A stretch of 64,000 nucleotides of DNA, taken from contig NZ_FPKV01000005.1 of NCBI RefSeq assembly GCF_900114265.1, positions 1 through 64,000 of the forward strand, given 5' to 3'. The DNA comes from Flaviramulus basaltis (GTDB lineage: Bacteria > Bacteroidota > Bacteroidia > Flavobacteriales > Flavobacteriaceae). How positions within the stretch are numbered: position 1 is the first letter of the stretch; each line of letters starts with the position of its first letter. Below the pieces are notes generated by a model that worked only from the letters and a program-made list of their open reading frames with translations, ran no database searches and was not told the origin of the DNA. Position numbers and translations under genes: made by a program. Positions 1 through 7,700 of this stretch are shown here, in pieces.

Positions 1-99
1 CTAAACCAATGGTTGTTGCTCTGTTTGTTAGCTTCTGATTTTCCTGCGGAAAATCCTCGCACACAAACCTCGCAACTTTCCATACATTTACCGTTGTGC
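1..99 (+). repeat. attC-like palindromic repeat, copy 1 (left end outside window)
   Basis: First of three related copies (others at 553-685 and 1371-1504). It contains the hairpin GATTTTCC-tgcg-GGAAAATC, an outer GTTTG/CAAAC pairing, and ends in GTTGTGC at 93-99. The left part, which should hold the matching GCACAAC-type arm, lies before the window. The next ORF starts at or just after its right end, as in an integron cassette. A large intergenic palindrome family unrelated to integrons is the alternative. Confidence 0.6.
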
Positions 100-542
100 T
101 TAATTTAAACAAATTGCGAAAAACCAAAATAAATATAGGAATTTTAATCATTTTACCTGTTTTGACAATTTTTATTTCTTGTAGTTCGTACAAGGATTTA
201 AAAAAAGGACAATCAGCAATCACATTTTACTCAATCTTTGAAAATGATACTCTGAATGTAAATGTGAATGACTCAATCCTACTTCAGAACCATAAAATTG
301 ATATGATTCCTGAATTAGGAATTTCTAAATACTCAGTGATTTATGTAAATGGAACTGAGTTTAGAGTATCTGGAACTTATAAAACGACCGAAATAATTGA
401 CAAAGAACTCGGATTAAAATTCAATCGGACTTTGGAATTCGACACAATATTAAAAGCAAAAAACGGTAGATATATTGACATTGGCGCAAATGACAAAAAA
501 GTTATTATTGTCCAAAAAAAGAAAACAAAAATAGTAGAATAA
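96..542 (+). CDS. Small predicted lipoprotein, unknown function (cassette ORF 1)
   Basis: A 148-residue product of unknown function. Residues ~12-30 form a hydrophobic signal ending in a lipobox (IFISC-S), so it is probably a lipoprotein on the periplasmic side. The rest is polar and beta-rich in appearance and I recognise no family. The start is uncertain: GTG at 96 overlaps the end of the upstream attC-like repeat, while TTG at 114 gives a more usual short n-region before the signal. It lies alone between two copies of the repeat, which suggests one gene per cassette. No Shine-Dalgarno is visible, as is usual in Bacteroidota. Confidence 0.6.
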   Translation: MLNLNKLRKTKINIGILIILPVLTIFISCSSYKDLKKGQSAITFYSIFENDTLNVNVNDSILLQNHKIDMIPELGISKYSVIYVNGTEFRVSGTYKTTEIIDKELGLKFNRTLEFDTILKAKNGRYIDIGANDKKVIIVQKKKTKIVE

Positions 543-552
543 AAAAAACTAA

Positions 553-685
553 GCACAACATTGTATATAAAAAATTGCTAGTTTTACCTAAACCAATGTT
601 AGTTGCTCGTTTGCTTGCTTCTGATTTTCCTTCGGAAAATCCTCGCACACAAACACGCAACTTTCCATATACGTAACCGTTGTAC
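553..685 (+). repeat. attC-like palindromic repeat, copy 2
   Basis: A nested imperfect palindrome. The outer arms are GCACAAC (553-559) and GTTGTAC (679-685). Inside are AGTTGC/GCAACT, GTTTG/CAAAC and the central hairpin GATTTTCC-TTCG-GAAAATC. Length (133) and symmetry recall integron attC sites (RYYYAAC...GTTRRRY), but each arm departs from that consensus at one symmetric position. The next ORF begins 12 bases downstream. Confidence 0.7.
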
Positions 686-697
686 CCAATTTAAGAA

Positions 698-1363
698 ATG
701 ACCGATAAACAACAAAATTTGAATTTAAGTGATATTGGAAAATGGATTTCTGATTTCCTACAAGACCCAATTATTTTTCGGATATTTCTACCTGTTTTTT
801 TACTTGTACTTGGATGGATTTTAAAAAGTTATTATGATAAATATTACGGAATCAGACCAAAATTATTTTTAAAACTTAGCAATCCACTTTACGGTCAAAA
901 ATTACTCGGACTTGAGGTTGGTCATATATTAACTTGGCGCTATGAAGCTGAATTAAAAAATAACTCAAAATTCGATGCTTATAATATCAAACTTTTTGAA
1001 TTAGAAGCTGAAGATATAATTATCAATAATGTAGCGGAATTAAAATACGTTTTTAAAGAAAATAATCACCTTTCGAGTAATAACTTAATGCAGTTTGAGA
1101 TAAAAAAACAGATTGAAGTTGATGCAGACGTTTTAATCCAAAGTCGAGTGGAAAATGGAATTAAATACATTATTCCTGGTTTAAAAATTCCAGAACCACA
1201 GAATGCGCTAAAACCAGAAGTTTTAGAAAATATAAAGCTTGTTGTAAAGTTTGAAAACGAAAAAGGAAAGAAGTTTTATATAAAATTCACAAAACAGAAT
1301 GGAAAAGAAACGAGTAAAATAAAAACTATTAGACCATTTTGGTTTAATAAAGTATTGAAATAA
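698..1363 (+). CDS. Membrane-anchored protein of unknown function (cassette ORF 2)
   Basis: A 221-residue product with one transmembrane segment (residues ~27-46, IFRIFLPVFLLVLGWIL) followed by a ~170-residue soluble domain with no family I recognise. Small membrane-anchored proteins of this type are frequent among orphan accessory genes, but no function can be read from the sequence. ATG at 698 lies 12 bases after the GTTGTAC arm of the upstream repeat, and the stop lies just before the next copy, so the gene fills exactly one repeat-to-repeat interval. Confidence 0.6.
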   Translation: MTDKQQNLNLSDIGKWISDFLQDPIIFRIFLPVFLLVLGWILKSYYDKYYGIRPKLFLKLSNPLYGQKLLGLEVGHILTWRYEAELKNNSKFDAYNIKLFELEAEDIIINNVAELKYVFKENNHLSSNNLMQFEIKKQIEVDADVLIQSRVENGIKYIIPGLKIPEPQNALKPEVLENIKLVVKFENEKGKKFYIKFTKQNGKETSKIKTIRPFWFNKVLK

Positions 1364-1370
1364 AAACTGG

Positions 1371-1504
1371 GTACAACAATGTATAAAAATAATTGCTCAA
1401 TTTTGGGCTTAACCAAAGGTAGTTGCAATTTTACTACGTCTGATTTTCCTTCGGAAAATCCTCGCACGTAAACCCGCAACTATTCTTATACGAGACCGTT
1501 GTAC
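1371..1504 (+). repeat. attC-like palindromic repeat, copy 3
   Basis: Outer arms GTACAAC (1371-1377) and GTTGTAC (1498-1504) are exact reverse complements. The central GATTTTCC-TTCG-GAAAATC hairpin is identical to that of copy 2, while the flanks differ more. At 134 bases it matches copy 2 in size. An IS3-family element begins 7 bases after its right arm. Confidence 0.7.
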
Positions 1505-1527
1505 ACAAGCTTGACCCGTCCTGAAAT

Positions 1528-1917
1528 ATGTATACACTAAACAACAAGTATATGTGTAAAAATGATGGATATGTAAGACGCTATAGCGAAAGCTTTAAAC
1601 TCAAAGTCCTTGACGAACTTTCCAAGGGAAACCACTCTAAAAGACAAATAGGACTGCTCTATGGCATACAGCCAAGCACTATTAACGAATGGATTAAAAA
1701 GTACAATCGTAAAGATTTAATGAACACCCGCGTACTCGTGCAAACAGACGATGAACTTACCCGAATAAAAGCCCTGCAAAAGGAGCTCAAACAGCTAAAG
1801 GAACTTCTCATAAAGAAAGACCTAGATAAACTTATTGATGATAGTTATCTCAAAGTAGCGGCTAATAAATTAGGCTATAAAGATGTTTTAGAACTTAAAA
1901 AAAAACTAAACATCTAG
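1528..1917 (+). CDS. IS3-family transposase OrfA
   Basis: A 129-residue DNA-binding subunit of the IS3-type transposase. Residues ~14-56 form the helix-turn-helix (YSESFKLKVLDEL...IQPSTINEWIKKY) that recognises the element's ends. Residues ~75-105 are a charged leucine-rich helix typical of the OrfA multimerisation zipper. The stop lies five bases before the OrfB ATG, and a run of nine A's near the 3' end allows a -1 shift into OrfB to give the fused OrfAB transposase. Confidence 0.88.
   Translation: MYTLNNKYMCKNDGYVRRYSESFKLKVLDELSKGNHSKRQIGLLYGIQPSTINEWIKKYNRKDLMNTRVLVQTDDELTRIKALQKELKQLKELLIKKDLDKLIDDSYLKVAANKLGYKDVLELKKKLNI
1897..1905 (+). promoter_or_regulatory. Probable -1 ribosomal frameshift site of the IS
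   Basis: Nine consecutive A's occur 12-20 bases before the OrfA stop. The OrfB frame is -1 relative to OrfA and is open from 1899 onward (a stop sits at 1896-1898), so slippage here would join OrfA to OrfB. IS3 elements are known to make their transposase this way. Confidence 0.6.
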
Positions 1918-1922
1918 CACTA

Positions 1923-2780
1923 ATGGAAACTATAGACAATAACCCAAAAGAAATACCCTTTAGCATCTTCACTATTTGCAAGGGATATGACTTGACTCGT
2001 GATGCATTTTATAAATACAAAAAACGATTTGTCAAGCGAATAAAAATTGAAAATCAGGTATTGGAAATCGTTCACAAAAGAAGAAGGACATTACCCAGAG
2101 AAGGCGCTCGAAAGTTGATGCACTCACTAAAAATGGACTTTGAGAAACACAATATCAAAATAGGTAGAGACCAGTTATTATGTATCCTTAGAGATAATGA
2201 CCTATTAATACGGAGAAAGAAATATTCCTCCAGAACAACCAATTCACATCATAGGTTTTACAAATATAAAAACAGTATTAAAGAAGTAGAAATAAATAGA
2301 CCAAACCAAGTCTGGGCAGCAGACATAACATACATCAGAACCATAAAAGGATGTTGTTACTTAGCGCTATTAACCGATATGTACTCGCGTAAAATCGTAG
2401 GATATGACCTAAGTGATAGCTTAGAACTAACAGGCTGTGTAAGGGCTCTTAAAAAGGCATTGTATCATAATACAGGACTGAGGAACCTGACACACCACTC
2501 AGACAGAGGAATACAGTATTGCAGTAATGTATACACCAAAGAACTCAAGAGAAAGAAGATAGAAATCAGTATGACAGAGGAAAATCATTGTTATGAAAAC
2601 GCTCTCGCAGAACGTGTAAATGGAATACTAAAAGATGAATTTTATCTCGACCAGACCTTTGCTAGTGTGCAAGAGGCAAAAAGAGCAACCAAAAATGCAA
2701 TCAAATTATACAACTCTAAAAGATTACATTTATCTTTAGACTATAAAATACCTAATAACGTGCACCAAAATGCAGCTTAA
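1923..2780 (+). CDS. IS3-family transposase OrfB (DDE integrase core)
   Basis: A 285-residue catalytic subunit. The rve-type DDE triad is visible as D134 (WAADITY), D194 (HHSDRGIQY) and E230 (NALAERVNG). The 35 residues between the second D and the E are the hallmark of IS3 elements. The N-terminal ~100 residues form the HTH_21-like region. It probably acts mainly as the C-terminal part of a frameshifted OrfAB fusion that joins and cuts the element ends. It is intact, ending 40 bases before the right terminus. Confidence 0.9.
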   Translation: METIDNNPKEIPFSIFTICKGYDLTRDAFYKYKKRFVKRIKIENQVLEIVHKRRRTLPREGARKLMHSLKMDFEKHNIKIGRDQLLCILRDNDLLIRRKKYSSRTTNSHHRFYKYKNSIKEVEINRPNQVWAADITYIRTIKGCCYLALLTDMYSRKIVGYDLSDSLELTGCVRALKKALYHNTGLRNLTHHSDRGIQYCSNVYTKELKRKKIEISMTEENHCYENALAERVNGILKDEFYLDQTFASVQEAKRATKNAIKLYNSKRLHLSLDYKIPNNVHQNAA

Positions 2781-2824
2781 TTTTAATCAATAACCTGTAG
2801 ACGTATTTTAGGACGAGACAAGAT

Positions 2825-2980
2825 ATGGAACGTGATTATATTTTATCTGTTTTAAAATTATGTAAAGGTAAAGTTTATGGAGGTGGTGGCGCATCTGAAA
2901 TCTTGAAAATACCGGCATCAACATTAAATTCAAAAATCAAAAAGCTAGGTATTACAAAAGAAGATATTTATTCAACATAA
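2825..2980 (+). pseudogene. C-terminal fragment of an NtrC-type (sigma-54) response regulator
   Basis: A 51-codon open frame encodes a Fis-type helix-turn-helix tail (ERDYILSVLKLCKGK...GGGGASEIL...TLNSKIKKLGI), the characteristic end of Bacteroidota sigma-54 activators. The receiver and AAA+ domains are missing because the frame starts only 5 bases after the right end of the IS3 element. The most likely explanation is that insertion and deletion removed the front of the gene. Translation of the remnant is doubtful. Confidence 0.75.
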
Positions 2981-3345
2981 ATAAACACAAAACTTAAGTT
3001 TTGCTTTAAGTCTAGTTTTAGTAATATATAAAAATTTAAAACGTGCATAAGACGGAAAGACCCCAAGGTATTGAAACATGTTGCTTATTAACTGAGGACA
3101 TATTACATTAATCACATTATACATAAGAACAATTATAGTACAAATGTTATCATTGGTATTTTATGAGAGAAGTACATTTGATAGCTATAATGTAGTATTA
3201 TGTAAAATATGATCTTTAAGAATACTCTAGGCAAGTTTGGATGGAAATAGAAGTTTAATAGACCCTTCTATCTTGTTTCTTCTTGATTTGCTAAATTAAT
3301 ATACTTCATCACTTTGTATAACTTAAAAAAGTGCTAGCGGTTAAT

Positions 3346-3370
3346 CTGCTAATGCAATTGCACTTAGCAG
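3346..3370. repeat. Short palindrome
   Basis: CTGCTAA and TTAGCAG arms flank the self-complementary TGCAATTGCA with one bulged base. No T-tract follows, so it is not an obvious terminator. It could be a recombinase or regulator binding site near the tRNA-type integration site. Confidence 0.4.
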
Positions 3371-3580
3371 CCTACTTGGTTTTGACAGATAGACATACTT
3401 TAATCATAAAAGTTATAAACTCGAACATGCCTGCTTCATGACATACATTTATAACCAACAGCAATTAGTAGTTTGTTTAAAAAAAGCATTAAAACAAAAA
3501 TCTTGATTCAAAATCCATAGTTTTTATCATGAAAAGACATTAATTAACATCAATTCTTATGGTAAACACGAAAAAAGCAT

Positions 3581-3602
3581 TATTCTGTACCTATTCTGTA
3601 CC
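3581..3602. repeat. Tandem 11-base direct repeat (possible integrase arm sites)
   Basis: TATTCTGTACC occurs twice back to back. It lies ~50 bases from the tRNA-Met-like core and mirrors another tandem 11-mer at 3791-3813 on the other side. Paired short direct repeats flanking a tRNA 3' end are typical of tyrosine-integrase arm-binding sites. Confidence 0.5.
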
Positions 3603-3650
3603 CATAGAAATAAAAAAAGGGTATCAATCTCTTGAAACCCTTGTTATTCC

Positions 3651-3728
3651 TAGTAGCGGGAACTGGACTCGAACCAGTGACCTTCGGGTTATGAGTCCGA
3701 CGAGCCACTTATTGCCCTACTCCACTAT
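3651..3728 (-). pseudogene. Degenerate tRNA-Met (CAT anticodon); integration-site remnant
   Basis: On the minus strand the 3' half (anticodon CAT, variable loop, T-arm ACTGG-TTCGAGT-CCAGT, acceptor CCGCTAC then TA) is a normal tRNA-Met. The 5' half is altered: its acceptor strand no longer pairs with CCGCTAC, the D-arm is unusual, and the anticodon stem has an A-C mismatch. An intact 3' half joined to foreign sequence is what remains when an element has integrated into a tRNA 3' end. The real tRNA gene and the integrase are not in the window. Confidence 0.6.
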
Positions 3729-3790
3729 ATATTAAATCACTGAAAAACAGCATGTTATTATTTATGTGAATTATCCAAATCGACTTAACC

Positions 3791-3813
3791 GTATGCGGTT
3801 TTGTATGCGGTTT
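3791..3813. repeat. Tandem 11-base direct repeat (possible integrase arm sites)
   Basis: GTATGCGGTTT appears twice with a period of 12. It lies ~65 bases from the tRNA-Met-like core, on the side opposite the repeat at 3581-3602. It probably belongs to the attachment region of an integrative element. Confidence 0.5.
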
Positions 3814-3945
3814 GGAAGTACTAAAATACATCTTTTATTTCGAAAATCAATAGATAAGTAATGAAACTTTTAGAAGCAAAATCGAATATTTCAAATAAAG
3901 AAATACATCGTAGACGGAAGCTACAAAACTTAATATTATTTTGTT

Positions 3946-4056
3946 ATGCGTATCAGAATAGAAATATTGGTGAAAGATGCAAAGTTTGGAGGAGTGATTG
4001 AAATGGATGAAATTTATTTTGGTGGTAAAGCAAGAAAAAAAAACAAAAAGGAGTAA
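3946..4056 (+). pseudogene. IS1595-type transposase fragment
   Basis: A 36-codon open frame includes GGVIEMDEIYFGGKARKKNK. This is the start of the DDE domain of IS1595/ISXO2 transposases (usual form G-x-VE-x-DETY-x-GGK), with the first catalytic D present. A stop follows directly and no further transposase sequence is visible, so only a short internal piece survives. No terminal repeats were found. Confidence 0.65.
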
Positions 4057-4679
4057 GTGTACTGGTAAACAAAAGACAGTAACAAATTAAAAGAAAAGCT
4101 TATGGTATTTAATAATATTATACAAAAAACCCTACTTACAGAAGCAGGGCGGTTTCAAAAAAAGGCGCAGACCTTATTACTTAATTTTTGTCGTGTTATA
4201 AATTATAAAGTAACTGATTACTACTAATTTTACAACATCGAAGATAACTGTTACAGGGATTTTGACGTAAACCTCCTCTGTATTCAATCTGTTTTTCATT
4301 GGTTCTGTGTTTAAATTTTAAGTTTAAAAACAACAATGCTGTACGTACAGATTATCATCGAAAACAAAGCTATATAAAGTATTTCTATTATTCCTTAAGG
4401 AGTATATATATTAAAAGCAATAAATGAGTAAAATAGAAATTAAACCTAAAAAAGTCATCATTCCATCAAAGTGATAGATACGTAAAATTATATTATTCAT
4501 GTTAACCCTTGAATAACTTTTTGCGATTTTCAGTCTTGTGTCACAAATTTTTAAGCTTTAGATAAAAGAATACTCCACATAAAACAAAAAAAATATCAAT
4601 ATATGATTGCTAGTATAATGATAATTATCAATATATCTAATGAGTGAATTATAACGAATTAAATGATATTATACCATTG
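4057..4679. other. Non-coding AT-rich gap
   Basis: No gene is supported here. It holds a minus-strand hairpin (4124-4149) and a 12-base palindrome TGATAATTATCA at 4619-4630. The rest is low-complexity AT-rich DNA, probably decayed mobile-element sequence. Confidence 0.5.
4124..4149 (-). terminator. Hairpin with T-tract on the minus strand
   Basis: Read on the minus strand, CCCTGCTT-ctgt-AAGTAGGG (one mismatch) is followed by TTTTTT, the layout of an intrinsic terminator. No minus-strand gene now lies directly upstream, so it may be an orphan of deleted DNA. Confidence 0.4.
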
Positions 4680-4715
4680 TAATAGAACTATTTTTTTCTA
4701 TTACAGCTATCTTTG
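4680..4715 (+). promoter_or_regulatory. Promoter and inverted repeat upstream of the STAND gene
   Basis: TATCTTTG at 4708-4715 matches the Bacteroidota -7 consensus TAnnTTTG exactly and lies 27 bases before the ATG at 4742. Just upstream, TAATAGAA and TTCTATTA (4680-4687 and 4696-4703) form a perfect 8+8 inverted repeat covering the -33 region. That placement suits a repressor. No clear TTTG -33 box is present. Confidence 0.5.
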
Positions 4716-4741
4716 TTAATACTAAAAACTACTTTTTTGGT

Positions 4742-7700
4742 ATGGCAAAAAAAAAACAAACTTCAGGCATTAGAGAGATTGCAACTTCCAAGCAAACAGG
4801 AGGTGGTGGTTTCGTTTTTGAAGATAAGGTGTCAGCATGGTTTTTATCGCATTTCTTGGCAGACATAAAACCATTTACGCCAGAAATAGGAAAAATTAAA
4901 AGAATCGATTATCAAGTTCGAGGAGATGGATGGTTACTAGAGGATCTACTATTGACAACAGAAGTCAGCAATGATATAGAAATAAAAATTCCAATATCTA
5001 GTAAAAGTAATGTTCAAATAAATAGTAAAGGCCCTAACAGTGAATTGCTAGGTGACATTTGGAATGAGTACTTAAACATTGCCTCTGATGTATTTGATGC
5101 ATCTAAAGATTACTTATGTATCATCAATTCCAAATTACACCCAAAAATCTCAAAAGAGTTAAATAGCTTAATAAAATTTTCTAAAGAGAATGATGCTAAA
5201 TTATTACATCAGAGAATTAATCAAGATGATAAAGCTTTCTCTAAAGATTTAAAGAAATTATATAAGGGGTTCTACTGTCCTGTTAATATTGCTAAAGCCC
5301 ATAATATAGATGAAAGTGAAACTGTAAAAATTTTAAGTAGGATTATATTAGTTGAATTTGATTTTGAAAATGCAATTTCTAATGATGAAAACCAGATTAT
5401 TGAGGTCTGCAAGAATTGTTTACTAGAGACAAGTGGCAGTACAGAGCACCAATTGTACAAGAATATATGTTCTATAAGAGGAGAGCTTGCACCATTGTCT
5501 GGCTTTATAGATTACCAAAAATTAATTAAAAAGCTTAAAAATCATTTTCAATTGAGGGGCTTTACTAATCATAATAATGATTGGAATAAAATACTTGAAA
5601 CTAGTAGGTTGAAAATTGACTCTATACCAGACAAAATTGGAAATAAAGTTAGTTTTTCAACTTTGAATGAATTGGAAGAGATACAAGGGTTAATACAAAA
5701 AAATAAAGCCGTGTTTATTCTTGGAAAATCTGGTTATGGAAAATCTGTTTTAGTCAAAAAATATATTCAAGAAAAGCTAAATCCAAACGATAAATTTGTT
5801 TGGGTCGACGCTCAAAGCATTCAAAATAATAAGCTGGAAAACCATTTTGGAGTACAACATAACTTAACTGATATCTTCAATAAAGTGCAACAGTCTAATT
5901 GTTATTTATTTATTGATGGCATTGATAGATTTTTTAAAGAGGCAGAACTAAATTTGATTTTCCCCATTCTTTCAGTCGCCAGTCATCCTTCTTCTTCGTG
6001 GAAAATAATCTTTACCTGTCAAATAGAGGATTATGAGAATGTTCTAGAAAGGCTTTACAGGATAAATATAACTTTAAACATAGTCGACTTTGAACTAAAA
6101 ACGAATGTATCTAATTATGTTTCTCAGTTAAAAACCCATTTTCCTGTTTTATCAGAATTATTTAAACATAATCATTTAGCACCTATTTTAAATAATCTAA
6201 AATATTTAGATCTATTAGCTTATAACCTCTCTACAACGGCAAATATATCAAAGGCTGATTTTATTGGAGAATCTACTATTATCGATTGGATTTGGAAAAA
6301 AGAGATTGACTCTATAGGCGCTTCGAGTTCAAGATTCATTCAAGATTTTTCTGAAAAACAAGCCCAAAAACTTTCTGTGAGTATACCTGTTTCAGATTTT
6401 AGCATTTCCGAGATATCTCCACTCGATAAATTAAAAGAAAACAAAGTTTTTATTGAGATTGAAGATAGGCTTTATTTAACACACGATTTATTTGGCGATT
6501 GGGCAAGATATAAATTAATACGTGCAAATAGTAGAAACTTAAAACCATTTCTGCTGTCAAAAGATTTATTCTCACCACTTTGGTGTAAAGCCATTAGATT
6601 ATATGGGATATATCTTCTTGAAAATAATAATGATGCTTCTGAATGGATAAAGTTATTTAATTCCCTTGTAGCTTCAGAACCGAATGAAAAAATAATCCAA
6701 GATTTACTTCTTGAATCAATTATATTTTCTGCTGATTCATATTCACATTTAACAGCTCTATGGGATGTGTTTCATCAAAATGATGGAGAACTTTTTAATC
6801 GTTTTCTAGACCAATTTTTGCTAAAGGCGACCCTGCCTAATAAGAATGTATTAAAACTAGCTGAAGAAATTGGTGGATATAGTGTTGCTGAAGCATCTAC
6901 CTATAATAGAGTACCCAACTATTCATATTGGGGAGATATATTAAACTTTATCCACTCAAAAAAAAATAAAATCATAAATATATCAAGAGCAAAGACCGCC
7001 ACAATAACTAAGATGTGGTTAGAATATACGCCATTGAATTTTTTATATAGGAGTGAATGTTCGGAAATAGCCCTAGCCAATGCAGAATGGATGTTTGAGT
7101 TTAAACATAATCGTGGTTTTGTGAAGGGTGAAGTTGATCAAAATATCTACAAAGCCTTTTTAATGGGAATTAATGAATTTCCAAATGAAGTTATTGAGTT
7201 GGCATTGAAATTAAGTAAACGTATTCAGGTTGAAAAATCTGAAAAAAAACATGATGAAAATTCTAATCCAAACAAGCAAGTAAAGTCCGTTTTTAGACAT
7301 GCAAAGATTAGAGACAAGATACAATGGCCCGATGGTCCATATGAACGAGTGGATGATGCTTTTGAAAAAATCTGTATTGATGAAAATGCATTAAATCCAA
7401 TTATCGATATTTTTCCAGAGAAAGCGAAAGAGATATTACTTGCTCTATTTATTGAAGCTCCAAAAGAGATTTCTTTTGGTTATGACAACCACTATGATCT
7501 CGATATAAATGAGCCTCATAATTGGTTTCCTCCTTTTTATACTAGAGGTCCTTTTTTATATTTCTTAAACCATCAACCAAAAACTGGGATTGAATTTATT
7601 GTTTCTTTAGTAAATTTTGCTACTAATCAATGGACTAATTCTTTCAAGCATAAAGAATTGAAAATACCAAAATTGTCTTTTAAACATGATGATAAAACTT

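Larger units (their letters stand above)
1512..2820 (+). mobile_element. IS3-family insertion sequence, apparently complete
   Basis: A 1309-base element with two overlapping-frame ORFs and imperfect terminal inverted repeats: TGACCCGTCCTGAAATA... on the left and the complement of ...TTTAGGACGAGACA on the right match at 18 of 23 positions. Both ORFs are full length and the catalytic residues are present, so it may be active. No 3-4 base target duplication is visible (gct before, aga after). The two flanks are unrelated (attC-like repeat and regulator tail), which suggests an adjacent deletion or recombination after insertion. Confidence 0.85.
2981..3650. other. Gene-poor stretch with degenerate 23S rRNA-like sequence
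   Basis: No credible protein gene. From 3045 the sequence gcataagacggaaagacccc matches the universally conserved 23S segment around E. coli 2053-2066 at nearly every position. About 180 bases later (3230) it reads ggcaagtttgg, resembling the 23S segment at ~2238, which lies ~185 bases downstream in the normal rRNA. The intervening DNA is too AT-rich and diverged to be a working rRNA. It is best read as a decayed rRNA fragment; chance similarity cannot be excluded. Confidence 0.3.

Noticed and set aside
588-770. 60-residue minus-strand ORF
   Set aside because: It runs through the palindromic repeat and the start of the plus-strand cassette gene; no protein-like features.
1-1504. CRISPR array
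   Set aside because: Three repeats are ~133 bases, spaced 590-820 bases apart with genes between; no short spacers and no cas genes.
3041-3250. Working 23S rRNA gene
   Set aside because: Only two short conserved pieces match; P-loop bases and helices in between are missing.
3651-3728. Functional tRNA-Met gene
   Set aside because: The 5' acceptor strand does not pair with the 3' strand, the D-arm is aberrant and the anticodon stem has an A-C mismatch; an integration scar explains it better.
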